From the NCBI GenBank assembly GCA_950295325.1, contig OX485804.1:31124001-31188000 (forward strand): a DNA stretch of 64,000 nt. Direction: 5' to 3'. Position 1 is the first letter of the stretch, and the number at the start of each line of letters is the position of its first letter. The DNA is from Polytrichum commune (Eukaryota; Streptophyta; Polytrichopsida; Polytrichales; Polytrichaceae). The position numbers were made by a program, and so were the translations under genes. Under the pieces are notes generated by a model that worked only from the letters and a program-made list of their open reading frames with translations, was not told the origin of the DNA and searched no databases. Positions 42,228 to 55,270 of the stretch are shown one piece after another.

Positions 42228-42524
42228 ATGCAAAGGGAATTTATACCAAATGACCTTCATGGAGGTATGCAAAGCAAATGCGGCCAATTTTGTGCATTCA
42301 CATGCGGGGGCGCTCCAACGGAGTTTTGGCATCGCCGACTTGGTCAATTAAATGTAAAGAACGTTTATGCACTCCAAAGCAAGGTGAGGGGCATGAACCT
42401 AGGTAGAACCGCTCGTCCCACCTTCATATTGGTTTGCGAAGTGTACATGGAGGGTAACCAATATGAGGGGATGCAAGCAACAAAACCCGTAAGATTGTGC
42501 ATTTGGGTCTTTGTGGTCCCCTGA
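42228..42524 (+). pseudogene. Copia GAG-pre-integrase domain of copy 2
   Basis: 98 codons with 'EFWHRRLGQLNVKNVYALQS' and then 'LVCEVYMEGNQ', equivalent to 28245-28754 of copy 1. The first cysteine of the CX2C pair is kept while the second has changed. The frame ends before the integrase core. Confidence 0.75.
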
Positions 42525-42735
42525 GGAACACATCTGTGGGAGGAACAAAGCATTTTGTTATTTTTGTTGATGATTTTTGAAGAAGGTATGGACTTACATG
42601 ATGAAATCCAAAGGAAAGTGGTTTGAGAGGTCTAAGGAGTTCCGAGCATTTGTAGAAAACGCAATTGTAGCATTAATCAAGGTATTTTGGTTGATGAGCA
42701 AAGAGGACTAAATTTCAAAAGATTTTGAAGTTTTT

Positions 42736-43122
42736 TTGATGGAACACGACACTGAGAGCATGCCTCAAGACATTGGACCAGTAGAGTGTGCAAATCAAAC
42801 CGTTTTCACAATAGCAAAGCATATGCTCAAAGCTCAAAAGCTCGATAAATCATTTTGGGCAAAAATGATAGCATATGCGGTTTATACACTAAACCGATGT
42901 CCAACAAAGGCTTTGCGCTCTATTACACTCGAAGAAATGTGGAGCAAGAGAAGGCCTTGCGTTGCACACATGCGTGTCGTCGGAAACATTGCCTATACAA
43001 TGGTTCCAGAGGAAAAGATGGGCAAGTTCGATGCGAAAGGAATCAGATATGTATTTCTCAGATATTATGAAGGTATAAAGACATATACGTTGATGTATTT
43101 GGAAATAAGAAAAAATTTATAG
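42736..43122 (+). pseudogene. Copia integrase, C-terminal part, copy 2
   Basis: 128 codons with 'IGPVECANQTVFTIAKHMLK' (where the catalytic Glu region lies), 'SFWAKMIAYAVYTLNRCPTK' and 'GKFDAKGIRYVFLRYYE'. This is typical late copia integrase. The upstream core with the two Asp residues is too decayed to place. Confidence 0.8.
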
Positions 43123-43581
43123 AAAAATAAAGATGTTACATTTAATTAACCAACAATCATAGAGATTTTACAAACGATTTGGAGATGCGTCCAAATGGAG
43201 TAAATAAAGGCCCTACGGTGGTTGTGGTGGACAAATCTTCTAAATAACCATGCTCGATGGTGGTGAAGGGTTCGTGGATGGCAACGAGGAAGTGGGAAGT
43301 AATGGAGTTGCAATTGAAGAGGCATGTGAAGGATCGGCGAACAACAACATTATTATTGAAGGATTCAGCGAGGAGTGACAACCACTTGGAAATGGTGAAT
43401 GAACCACATTTTGCCTTAACACGGTGAGGAATGTGGTAATATTTGAAGCTTCTTCGAGTAGGAGTGAAGCAATTAGGCACATGTGGAAACTTATGGGCAA
43501 TGTTTGATCCTCACTGTATAAGGTTAAAAAACTAAGAAATTCAATATTATTACAAACCTTTGACAACTTGCAAAGTGGGAG
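43123..43581 (+). pseudogene. Copia tail of copy 2 showing the RT-less joint, with polypurine tract
   Basis: Aligns base for base in many stretches with the reverse complement of 27274-27740. The linker segment passes directly to 'KLRNSILLQTFDNLQSGSV' and the purine run 'aaagtgggag' at 43572-43581. No RT or RNase H sequence lies between. Several stop codons are present. Confidence 0.65.
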
Positions 43582-43854
43582 TGTTCAAGGTGGAGCATTA
43601 TATTGCTTGTAGTCAATAAAATGTAATGAAAGAGTCTTGAGAAACAATAAGGGTAGAATAAGGCCACAACGAGGGTCTGAAAGGGATAAGAGTTATGCCA
43701 TATTGTTTGTATGAACCAAAGGATAAGAAAAGAAAAAACAATAAAAAGTAAAGCAAGGAGAGCATGAGACCACCTCATTGTAAGCATTGTTCATATGCCT
43801 TTTGTGCATGTGTTCTTTCTTGTACATTCTCATCTCTAGTCCTATGGACTTCCA
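43582..43854 (+). repeat. 3' LTR of copia copy 2
   Basis: Starts TGTTCAAGG directly after the polypurine tract. Its reverse complement shares 'actagagatgaga' and 'acaatatgg' phrases with the LTRs of copy 1. The end is set at 'cttcca' by comparison and is approximate. Confidence 0.75.
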
Positions 43855-45000
43855 ATAAAGCCAAGCCACATTAATCAATATCTTTAATTATTGATGAGAA
43901 AAGAACCCTTCGAAGTCTCAATTAAGTCTCTCAAAGAAGGTCAAGCTCTTAGTTTAAATTTCAACTTTCATAGTAATATAAGCTATACATACTCATTATA
44001 TTCATGTAATGAACTTGTCAATTTATTATAAGACTATGTTAGGCTATGTATTACCAAATCACTACCTTCATAAGTTATAGTAGTGAGAATTAGATGTTAA
44101 TGTCTTAAGTGGTAGAAGATGCATGATCATGTATCTTTCCTCTTTTAGCTTAAATGTTACCACTGGGAGCATAAGCATGAGACTTTTTTATATAAGGATA
44201 ATGCTTATAACAAGTTAACTATATTGATATTGATATAAATATAATATTATGTACACTCAATCAAACGTCACCATAATAGTCTCACTTGTGACTTAATAAT
44301 CAAGATTTTTGCTATCTCTTCAAGTAATTCATTTCCACACAGCATCTCAACTTTAGGTGAGTAAGTCCTTGATTTCATCATAGAAGATATGCACTTGTGA
44401 AATACTCATTTTAGGGACCTTCAACATAAAATAATAGAAAAATAAACATGATCATTTAATATCTTAAAATTCAATATATGTTAAGGTAAATTCAATCATC
44501 ATGTTGATTCACAAAGTCATATTCATTCTTCAAAACCTCAAGTCCTTGAATCTCACCCTCACACTACTCTTTTAAGTGCTTGCTAAAAGAAAAAACTACT
44601 CTCTAGTCAATAAATAATTCACTTCAAGTCCCGCAATATCCAATAACTCACAAATGATTTAAAAATGAGAGGAGATCACACTCTAGTATGAAGTACATGT
44701 GAGAATATTTCCAAAAAGTGCCTCCAAGAGTACAAATATAAGGAAAGCTCAAATAATGTTTTACACTTAATTTGAAGATAAGATACATAAAGGATTTTTT
44801 TAATTTTTTTCTCTCCTTGTAAGCCATCCAAACCACTCACAATTTGTATTAAGTTTCACAGTCTAGTTAAGAAAGAAAGTTATTTGTTAGGAATTCAATT
44901 AATATCATTTAGTTAGAATTGTTAGACAATTAGATAATATACGAAGATTTGGCACAACATCGAGCAAATGAAGACATTGGACAAATTGTCACAACCCTTG
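43855..45000. other. No recognisable feature
   Basis: AT-rich DNA with no frame over about 62 codons and no repeat structure noticed. Confidence 0.4.
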
Positions 45001-45800
45001 CTAGCCCCTTAACCATGTTAATCATTTTTCAATTCTAGAAAGGGTCATGAGCGCTAAACCTTCACATTCCGCCATGCGAGTGGGTAGCTCCCCATACCAC
45101 AGACCTCTTTAGCTCATAGATGGGGAACAAACCCTCCTACACTTGCATTCGGGACTCACCGCTTAATCGGTAACCAATGGTAAGATGTGGACATCCATCC
45201 ATAAAAAACCAATCTTAAGTTGATCGTCTTGTTGCCGGAGCAACACTACAACAACCCAACCATACTAGGCAACTATGCCCTCATGTTGGGAAAATGCCCA
45301 TGGAGGCCGTGTTGTTCGGCCTCGGGTGGGTTTGACCAGCCACGCCGCCTCACCCATATAAGCCTCTAGGACTTTTGGCAGGGCCCTTACCCCACCGTCA
45401 AGAAACGTTTTGCCTCTCTACCAAGAGTTGGGGCCAAGTAGGCATTTTCCCTTAGCCGTTGGAGTTGGAAGCCCCCAATAGCTTTAAAACAACATGATTT
45501 CCTTGTCTGGTCTTTGATGTTGACTTGTGACCACTCCATCGTCATTTACGCTTCATTGAGATGCAGATGAACACCTCACTTGCCTCATTCGGTTAAGTAT
45601 TGTGGAATTTATGCATGTTCAAACCTTGGCAGTCCCAGGAGCCACTCACATGCCACTATTATACTAGGGCGTTGCTAAGTGTTGGTTTGGAGGGTGGCAA
45701 AAGGTCACCCATCCAAGTATTATTCTTGGAAATGGTGGTTTAACCCTTGATCATTCCATTACTCGGCCAATCCTACCAAGAGTGGTTGGTGTGGAATTTG
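45001..45800 (-). repeat. GC-richer repeat with 5S-rRNA-like segment
   Basis: Base composition rises here compared with both sides. At 45703-45744 the reverse complement resembles the internal promoter part of plant 5S rRNA: 'ggtcacccatcc.agta' followed, at the same spacing as in 5S, by 'g.ttaac'. The remaining 5S ends are not recognisable. This may be a 5S-derived SINE or a 5S pseudogene scrap. Confidence 0.35.
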
Positions 45801-48800
45801 ATGGAAGTTAGGTATATTGAGCCAACCGTGATTGCGGTAGCAACAGTTATGTATAATGGATGAATTTTAGATGAGATTATGATGATTAGGTTGGATGAAG
45901 AGTGGTTTTGTAAAGCATGAAAGGATAAACTTAAGATGGTTTGCATGGATGAATGTGATGTATAGATAAATATGATGCATTTGGTTGATTGTAAGAGATA
46001 GAAGGTCATTGCTTGGAGGCACTATAGTAGTCCATCCATCCGGCCAATCTTGTGGATTGTTACTTTGATTGGAGTAGCAATTATCACGACATCCAGTCAA
46101 TTAAAATCTATACCTTAAGTAATATTTATGTTACTTTCTCCAGATCAAACATATCTATGACACTCGTAGATGAAAGCTTTACTTGAATGGTTATAACTGT
46201 CATGTTTCTTGTATGTTTGCATATTTAGAAGCTTTGGATATGTATATGATGGCTACATGTATCATTTCAACACATAATTATATTAAATATTCTTTATTGA
46301 TACTTGTTTTGAATAATTGCTCAACCCTAAAGGCATAGGTGAGGTGGTTAAAAAATAATTGGGTTGGCGTATAAGTATCCTTATGGCTTAAGTATCTTAC
46401 ATCCTCTATAATATTCTATTATTCTCATAATTTTTATAAATCCTCTCTACTTCTAAAGTTGCACTAATGGCCTTTACAATTATCCCAAGTAGTACTAGTT
46501 CCCTTATATATGTTGGTCGCAGCCATAATCTTTCTAGGCTATATTGCCATGCATCATCCTTCCATTTCCGTGGTCTGCCTTTCCATGGCCGTCTCCCTTG
46601 TTGTTTGCTATGGTGCTTTGGATGGTTCCCTCGGTTCCTTCCCAATTTCCAACTCGTAGGTCGTCATTCCTTGAGAACCTTGCCGTTGTCATTGGAGGTT
46701 GCTTCAATTTGGCTATGGCAATGATGGTGTTGTTTCTGTTGCAACAGCTGGGAGGTTGTTTGTTTGGTCAAAGGTTGTTTGTTTACATGATAATTGCTTG
46801 TACTTGACAATCTCCTCCTTGTGCTTTTAATTATGGTTTGCAATCTAACCCTATGGCTTTAAACTTGGTTTTTGTATCATGAACAATGAAGGCCAAGGCA
46901 TACTCATTAGCCTCACCAAAATGGTCACCCACATGGATGGAGATGGCGCATATGGTCATTATGCCTCTAATTTGTGGCCAAAGGATTTGAATTGTACAAT
47001 ATCATCATTAATGAGGTGCCTTCAGGTGCTCAAAAATACATCCTTGTTCAAAAAAAATTTAAAAATTTGGAGAGCCTCCCTTAAAGGCATTAGGAGAGAC
47101 TCCTATGGGGAAAATCCAAATCTGGATTTCCATCCTCTGATGTCCTTCATTTGTATTGGTGTCATTATTAATGAGCATCGGAAGCCTTCTTGATACATAT
47201 GTAGTCCTAATATTTTGATGATTTTCTTCTCCATTCATTGGGAGACCTTTGTGTGCATTGGGTTTCATATTAAGTGACAAATTTGTTTTCTACCCCATGA
47301 ATGGAGGATCAAACAAATATTACTTCAAATTATTTTTGCATCGGGAGACCTCCCTATGCAACTTTGGACGAAAGAACGTTGCATTGAAGAATTAGAATCT
47401 CGTAATTAATCATCTTCTCCAAATGCATATGCATTTATTCCACTTAAAGTGACCAAATGTGCATTACCACAAAATCTTACGTTCAATTCAACAACTTAGC
47501 TAGTTGTAACAATATTCAATTAATCGTGGCTATCTTGTCCATTTTGATAGCTTGAAAAGTCTTCCAAGAGATCCAAGTAAGATTCTAAATACCTTTCTTT
47601 CATTCCAAATTATCAAGGGAGGTTGCAAGATTTCAATTGTTCCATTAAGGGCTATCGTTGAAGAGCTTGAATAATCGAAGAAAATGCATATTCGTGGGTT
47701 CTTTGTGGACAACAACTGTTGGCCTGTGTTTCAGTACAAGAAAACACCCACATGGATGCTAAGGAGTTTCCACTAGATAGTTATGTCTGTATGTGAAGGA
47801 CAATGGACATAGACATCCAATGGTCTCAAAAGGAGAACCATGCATTCTCCAAGTTAGACCTCTTTGAGACAATGTTGTCATTGGCCGTTATGGAGACAAA
47901 GTCATCACAGATGAAGAATGCTATGGATGCAACTCATGAATAAACATATGGTACTTGGAATGACATTTGGAAATATATTGAAATATGGGGAAGTTGGTGT
48001 TTGGAAAATGACACTTAATGCAAATAATTGTAGCGTTATGTCACATGTTGGAAGGATCTTGTTAAGATATTGGATAATCTTTTTCCTCCCACACCTCAAA
48101 GACTTCAATTAGTATTTTCGCCTTCCACTTCTTGCACAACTACTCCCGCCAACATGTTTGCCATAATTATTGAAGACACTACAACTAAAGATGATTCAAG
48201 AGATCCTTTCTATGAGGTTGCATCTAACGAGCCTAAAGACTCCTACAACCCTTACCAAGATGTTCTCTTGGGTGACTTTGTTCTTGTCCGTCCTCTTGAC
48301 ATTGACACCTAACCCTCTAGATGAATTGAGTCCTAATAGTAGTGCAAGTAGACAAAAACCATTGTCAATATGGACAATTTCAAATACTATACTAACCAAG
48401 CAAGAGGAATTTAAAAATCATGATGCCAAAAGTTACAAAAGGGCATGCGATTCCAAATGGGAATGTGATGCATCCTATGATTGTGATGTGGATTGAATGC
48501 AAACTTGTACTATATTATGATAGAGTTCTGCTATTGACACATCTATTGTGCAAGTATGAAAACTGAGAAAACTTGCCCAAAGATATATAGAGATGGCAAA
48601 TGCAATAGACATGTTTCTTTGCATAGTTTACATTTATTTTTAATGATTATTAAAATTAGATAAGTACATTTAGAATTAGGTAAGCATATGTATTTGCTAT
48701 TTCTGGTGTTTTAAAATATTAATTTCTCTATATTTAGCTCAAAATATAGTTTTAGTTAAGTATTTTTTATCTTGCAAGTTGTGAGACTTCATTGAGGTGT

Positions 48801-51150
48801 GCCAATACATCAAGTTTGCAACACAACTTATATTGCTATCAATAGCATTATTGTTATACTGAATATGCCGGCCTAAATGTTATATGGAGAATCATCTCAA
48901 GTAAAATTCATATTCTTTAGAAGTTCAAATATTGTCCATGTTGATATCTCAATTATGTAGAAAATGGATACATGTGATTTCCTTACTATGATTTAGTCCA
49001 AGTGACTTACACCCCGAGACTTTAACACGGATTTCATGGGAATTCCAAGGTTAAGCCAACCAAGGCCATAATAATGTTAAGATTGGTGACATTTTCGTCG
49101 ATCAATTCAGGTGCACTCTACCACCTACGGTCCACTCAATCATAATAGGGGTTATCCATATGATCTGGGTATTTTCAACCAACAATGTGAAAATTGGAGG
49201 CTTGCCATTGGGGGAGGTGCCAACCGATTTGTCCGCACCCATTCCAGGTGTTCATTGTCGATGGCAATAGTCTTTGGGGAACCTCTAATACTTGTAATGC
49301 ATGTTTTCAGATTACACATAGACTCAGACTAACTTGAAAATAAAGCAACACCATAATTCACCCCGGTGGGAACACCGGAGTCATGTTTCTTTTATTCATT
49401 TAGTCCAATAGTCCCGCCTCAAAAATCAAATTCAACATCTCAGTTCAATGCAACAGGTCTGATGCATTCCACCTACAATGGCTCCCACCATGGAGAATAA
49501 TGGAAGGGGAGAACCGACCACTACATTGTTTTGTCTAACTAACTAATGGACTAGAGTGGGTTTACATATGGAGTTATGCATTGCTATAAAAGTTTACCAA
49601 GAGTGTCATTTTTTACCTAAATAATATGAATAGTTAGTATGCACACCGCATAATATGATATAACTTAGGTGGTAACAAAATGATAATGATAGTGAAAGAT
49701 TATAGCAACAGATAACTCGGGATGCTAACCCATACTAATTAGACAAAAACAATGTAGTTACAAAAGAACCAAGTGAGTTTGAGAAATGACTTCAGGAAAT
49801 TTACCATTGTATTCCGAATAATTTACAGAATATTTTCAAATTATTAAAGGAAGACCGCAAGCTGTAAAAATGTGTCCGATTGGTCTTGGGAACGCTAGGT
49901 TCTCGACCAATTTTGCCAGGCAGTGTTGGGAACTTACACATGACAGGCCACATTTGGCCACGAGATCTTCATGTACTAGAGGTCTTCAATAAGTTAGTTG
50001 CATGCATGCACAAGTCGAATTCAAGGTGTGCAAACTTGAAAGTAACTTATGTTGTTTGATAACATGCAACAAAGGCACAAAGGATCCATTGGATCCTTTA
50101 TGGTCACGGCTTTGGGAGGCTCATGTAAGGCATCCACCATACGTCTGATGTAGTTGAAAAAAAAAATTAAGGTAGAATAAAGTAAGACGGGATTCTTACC
50201 TGGGTTTAATCATGACCCCAATGAATTCTAGGGTATTTTTTCTTTTTTCTTTTTTCTTTCTCTTTTTTAAAGGTTTTGTTGGATGACACCAACTTTGCAG
50301 TGTGGTCAATTTACCAAACCGCTCTTTAAAACTCATATTGCCTATCTTTGTGACAATTTTGTTAGGAAAATTAAGATATGTAAACTACATCATTTATTGA
50401 GTGCAGATATTTCAAGTTTCTAGTTAAAAGGTGGCACATGGACAATGTCGGAGTTAAGATTGGGACATGACACCATGCCTGCTTTGGATGATTTGATTGG
50501 GGAATTAGCATTATATGACGTATGATAAATTTACCTTTGAGAATAACATATTTATTTTATCTAATATTTCTCAAGGATATTAACCATTGACCCACATTAT
50601 TTGGTTGGCAATCGGAGGGTGTCATAAGATGCTTGGTACTTGGGAGGAGGGTGAGAGAGACAGAGAGAGACTATGTGTACAATTAGGGTAGGTAGTGCAT
50701 GTGGCTTAAGTTCATGATTGGTTTAGTGAGGTATGGAGCTTTTGAGCTCGTGATTTGCATTCCTTGGCGTTGTTTGTCTCTAAGTGGTGAGGTCTTCACT
50801 TTTGTCTACATGGGCTATATGGTTTCACATTTATGAGTGACATAAGAGCATGTTCACGGGTTGTTGTTAAAAGATATGCATCGGAACTATCCCAGCTTAA
50901 GTAGGTCTCTCCCACATGTCATGTAATTGGATTTAAGTAGGTCACCACACCCACAATCTACTTCACATGATTTAGATGTGGGCATTATAGTTGCAATTGC
51001 GACCAAGAGGTGCAAGTGATAACAACTCATTGCTACAAAATAGACTATGCGTCACATATCTTTCCACAAAATCCAATTACATCCAATTTGCAAAAAATGA
51101 TGAGAATTTTTTTAAAAAAACATTTTAGGTGAGAGTTCAAGACATTTGAA
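45801..51150. other. No recognisable gene
   Basis: Long AT-rich stretch. Frames of up to 108 codons (for example 46879-47193 and 48170-48496) show no domain I recognise and no homologue within the window. A fragment near 49870-49920 resembles the CCGGTT repeat family. Nothing else is supportable. Confidence 0.35.
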
Positions 51151-51159
51151 ATCGGAGGC

Positions 51160-52046
51160 GGTCACATACAATTGCGGCAAGGACGGCTAGAAGTTTAGAG
51201 ACCAATGGGGGACAATCAAACATGATGTCTCAATATTCCATAGAATATATCAAAATGTGAAGGACTTGAATAAGAATGGCCGCACCAAAGAGGGTATCAT
51301 CCGCAAATCATTGGCTTTGTATTAAGGGAAGCATCCCAAAGGCTGTGATTTTGCTTTTGAGCATTGTTGGCTAATATTGCAGGAGGTGCCACGTTGGGCG
51401 GAGCTCCAAAATGGTTCTGTGAGGACTCCCAAGTCTCTCAAGAGGAAGCACTTTGCTAATGCTGTAGCTACCCCTAGCAATTTAGCGATGGAGTGAGGTT
51501 ACGGATGATTCCACTTGGAGTGCAAGTGTGACGCACCAACCTCAAACTTCTTCAAGCAACGGGAGCAAGCGACCTCCCAATGTCAAGCTAGCAAAAGAAG
51601 ATCTAGGGAATGGGAAAACATGTGAGCAAGTTGCATGTGCTCGAATGCAAGCATCCTTGGAAATGGCTAGAGCTACACGTATCAAAGCTCACATCTTGCA
51701 AGACACCCAACAATTAACCTCACTGAAATTTCCAATCCCATGGCACATGAGTACATTGCAAAGAAATGAAGAACTCCTCAAACTCAAAAAAAGGTTGCAA
51801 GAATTGGACTTGTTTTCCCCCGCCGTTTTTGACATTGATGTTGCCCGTCCTACGATTCCTCCTTCTCCAATTAATTCTCATCATGCACAATCACCTCCTA
51901 TCCTCACAACTAAACCTAATACTAGAATTAACCTTATAGATGTAGGTGATGACTCATGTATTGATGTTCATGCTCATGATGATTTAATTGGTGTAGAAGG
52001 TCATTGGGAGGATGATGGAGGTAGTGTTAGGAGACCATTGGGATAA
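51160..52046 (+). pseudogene. PIF/Harbinger ORF1-like (Myb/SANT, NAM-associated type) fossil
   Basis: From about 51191 the plus strand reads 'KFRDQWGTIKHDVSIFHRIY', then a 'GRTKEGIIRKSLALY' segment and, after a stop, 'FAFEHCWLILQEVPRWAEL'. That spacing of Trp and Tyr residues is typical of the Myb-like protein that accompanies PIF/Harbinger transposases. A frameshift leads into a 172-codon frame at 51528 with 'SKRPPNVKLAKED' and a helical C-terminus 'RNEELLKLKKRLQELDLF', matching the usual second half (NAM-associated domain). Stops and the frameshift show decay. No transposase frame is visible nearby. Confidence 0.55.
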
Positions 52047-54896
52047 TCTAGACGCCACTCACATGCCCTATGGACAAAGGATTTGTTTGTGGAAGAGTCT
52101 CAAGACCCATCCTGTTGGGCTCAACTTGAAAGTTGAGCACCAAAGACTCAACCATACCCATAGCCATGGTCATCAATTAGGGTCCAATTTGATATCAATA
52201 ATAATATCATTTAGTGTTGTAAGTGTGATAAGTGCACACCCAAGTCCTCAAATTTTGTGCATGTATATTTTTGGGTTTTGCTTCTAATTTATGTTTTTAA
52301 GTGCTTGGATAGGTTCAAAAGATTTTGTGTTTGGGCATGTAGTGGAAATCAACATAAATCGAGATACCAACAAGGATTTGAGTAGGGAGACTGGCTTCAA
52401 TCGAGACCGAGTTCGGTGTTGCAACATTTGAGCTTCCTGGTCAGGTAGGTTGCAATGAATTTTCTAAGCCAAGTAGCCGACAAGCTGCCCAAGAACACTA
52501 AAGTTGCCCCAACACCCCCTAACCATGCCCCAAAGGGGTTGGCAAAATGTTGTCCATAGTAAAAGAAAGTATCCTCAAAGGAAAACATGGCTACCCAATA
52601 GGAAAAAACATTGCACCAATGGAAAAAATTGTTGCCCCCATAATAAAATGGTTGCCATAATACAAAACTTTCACTTCAGGAGTTCATTATAAGAAATGAC
52701 AACAAATAAAAACAATTGGTCATGTATTATGCACACGTACAAAACCTAAATCCATCGATATTTGTATTCAATGTCTTCTCTCATGATATCTAATATTCAC
52801 ATTTGTCCACGTCGTTCCCAATGGTGTTCTATAAGATAGGGGTGCCTTGCATGAATTCACAATAGCTCATACCTCAATGAAGAGGTTGTGTGAGTAGATA
52901 CCATCAGTCATGTTCAACGTGATGACATCTTGTCGGAGGCATTAAGATAGTGAAGTGCGAAAGATAGTACCTATTATAAATAGACCCATTCATCCTAAAG
53001 CTAATATTGTCACTTCTTCCACTTAGAATATCTCTAATCAATGAAACCTTGTCCAAAACGTTCTAATCATTATTGAATCCCAAAACATTGAAATGTGTAT
53101 GCCAAATCACAATGATATATCATCTACAACATCAAGCACAATTGACTGATGGCTCAATTTGTTCACATATTGGTCATGCCCATGAGATGAGACAATTCTT
53201 CCACCTACATTGTATACAGTCTAGGCTAGCAAACATGCCATGCCAATCTCCCCATTCATTAATGTTCATCTAACGCAAGATATGAACACATATAGGTTGT
53301 TTCAAACATTCGGACTTGAAACACTCTGTCACAACGGTACAAAACATTTCCATGCTCTCAACGATGGTAGACCCGCCCATGCAACAATAATCATCCAAGA
53401 AATCAAAAACCACCCCATAGTCGCTAATCTTTATTGTAGTAGCGCACTTCTGCTATGTGGGGAATCCCATAATTAATTTGTAGCATCGTATCGTTGCGTA
53501 AAACACACATTTTCCTCACACACAACTCTCATTGTATGCGTGAACAAAGATCTATGCATACGAAACCTTTTTGTAAACTTGTATTCATGATAGCAAGGGG
53601 GTTGTTAAAATAGTCTCTCATGAGTTTTGTTGTCTCATCAAGCTAGACGTAGATTTATGTTTACTTTTGAGTCACAAAGAGACTAGACGAAAGTTCAAAA
53701 GTCTTTACAATTGAATTGAATTTAGTTAATCCAAATAAATGCTTAAAAGTCCAACTCAAATGTTGTAGCCATGGAACAATAACTTAGATTCATCAAATGT
53801 CTTTTAGTTTTGATAATGTATTTCACTATGCCCTAAAATTCACTACGATTCTCCATAAGTATTATAAGAGTCTATAAATAAATGAAGAAAATAAGGTTTT
53901 TAAAGTTTCTTCATGGAAACACTTATAACTTTAAGCCAAAAAGTTAGGTTTCACATGAAACCAATTACGTTGGAACGAATACTTCAAGATCTATCTATGA
54001 ATATAGAATTTGTAAAGATTGAAGTTTAAGACAACATGTGGTAAGCCTTTGAAACCAATTGTCCTCAATGTAGTGGTTTCTAAGTTTTCTTTTGAAAACA
54101 TCTATAACTTCTAGATAGACATTTTGATTCCTATGAAACAACATGAGCTAGAAAGAATGAGTTTAAACCTATCTAGTGAGTTAAATCTTGTGAAAAATGG
54201 ATGTAATCCTCTAATGATGTTACTTGACTTTAACTTAGCCCTCCCTAAATACTCTGCTATTTAAAAATTTAATACATATTGTTTAGGCTCTCATTTATCT
54301 AAGCTAACTTTCATGCCTACAATCATCACAACCAATCTTATAGCTCAACTTCTAACCTCAAATTGCACAATGAAAAGCTTACTTGACCCATGCATCAAAT
54401 GGATCCTTCAGAGTACTTGTCCCCCCCCCCCCCCCCCCAATGTTGTTTGGATTTAAATTATGGCAAATTGCATTTCAAATATGTTAGATGCCGGAAATGT
54501 TTTGCACTTGGTGTTGCATTGAAGGTGGGGAGACATATGGTAAGACTAGTTCTCTAAAGTTGATTTTGAATCAATATTCTAAAAAATGAACCAGTTCTTC
54601 ATGTTCATTGGAGATAGTTTTAGTATGCATGTTGCAATGCATCGGACATGGTTTTCATTTTGAATATAGTGACATGTTAAAGAATCTTTCGTTCTACCCC
54701 TAATACAACCACCCATTCTTACCAAATTGGCGATTATGTCTTCCAAGTACTACGAGGTCCTTCCACTTAAAGAAAATTACACCACTTTCTTGTACATCAT
54801 TCACTAATTGCCTCTACTCTCTTCTACTGGGACTTGAGTTTCCATTCGTAAGGTACTATTCTTACTACTGGTATTTCTCTACTACATGTATTGTCA
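52047..54896. other. No recognisable gene; poly-C tract
   Basis: AT-rich DNA. A run of about 17 C residues lies near 54421-54438. No frame carries a recognisable domain. Confidence 0.4.
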
Positions 54897-55015
54897 AAGG
54901 GGCGCTTCACACTATGGCCAAAAGTCGAGAGGCTGTCGATTTTCACCAATCATATTGCAAGAAACCAAGAGTTCGGCCTCTTGACCCTTCACAATAAGGC
55001 CAAACCTCATCGTAC
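54897..55015. mobile_element. Partial MITE related to 20157-20640
   Basis: 'gcgcttcacactatggcc' and 'aagaaaccaagagttcggcc' here match the ends and interior of the element near 20.2-20.6 kb in inverted orientation. Only one end is clear. Confidence 0.5.
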
Positions 55016-55270
55016 TTCCCAAGTGCGTCATCGTTGATATCCACATCTTTGCATGCAATGTCCCAAGCACTCCTAGCATATGCAAGGAGACTTTGCCAAA
55101 TCTCTTGTTGCGTTTTCTTGGCATCCCATTTATGGTTGTTGAATTTGAGGTCATTTCTTTCCACTGAAATGGTCCAAAGTGTGATATCCCTCAAAAGAAG
55201 CCAAATCCATGAAACTTTGCTTACTAGTGATGGAATGTTGTTCTCAAATATCCCATGCTACCAATCAAGG
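54943..55270 (-). pseudogene. LINE (L1-type) ORF2 C-terminal fragment, second copy
   Basis: The minus-strand frame 'RDITLWTISVERNDLKFN' matches the fragment at 37461-37795 over about 45 codons. The shared upstream phrase 'LDWQHGIF' is interrupted here by a stop. It is a tail fragment only. Confidence 0.55.

Larger units (their letters stand above)
39468..43854 (+). mobile_element. Non-autonomous Ty1/copia element, copy 2 (RT and RNase H missing)
   Basis: LTRs at about 39468-39745 and 43582-43854 bound a plus-strand copy of the family at 27017-31387. Order: leader of TTTGAG repeats, Gag (41172-41757), zinc knuckle (near 41765-41815), protease DSG motif (near 41915), GAG-pre-integrase (42228-42524), integrase C-terminal part (42736-43122), short tail, polypurine tract 'aaagtgggag' (43572-43581), LTR. 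No RT or RNase H is present. Numerous stops and at least one frameshift mark it as old. Confidence 0.8.

Noticed and set aside
43157-43787. Minus-strand frames of 87-108 codons
   Set aside because: Antisense shadows of the copia copy 2 tail and LTR.
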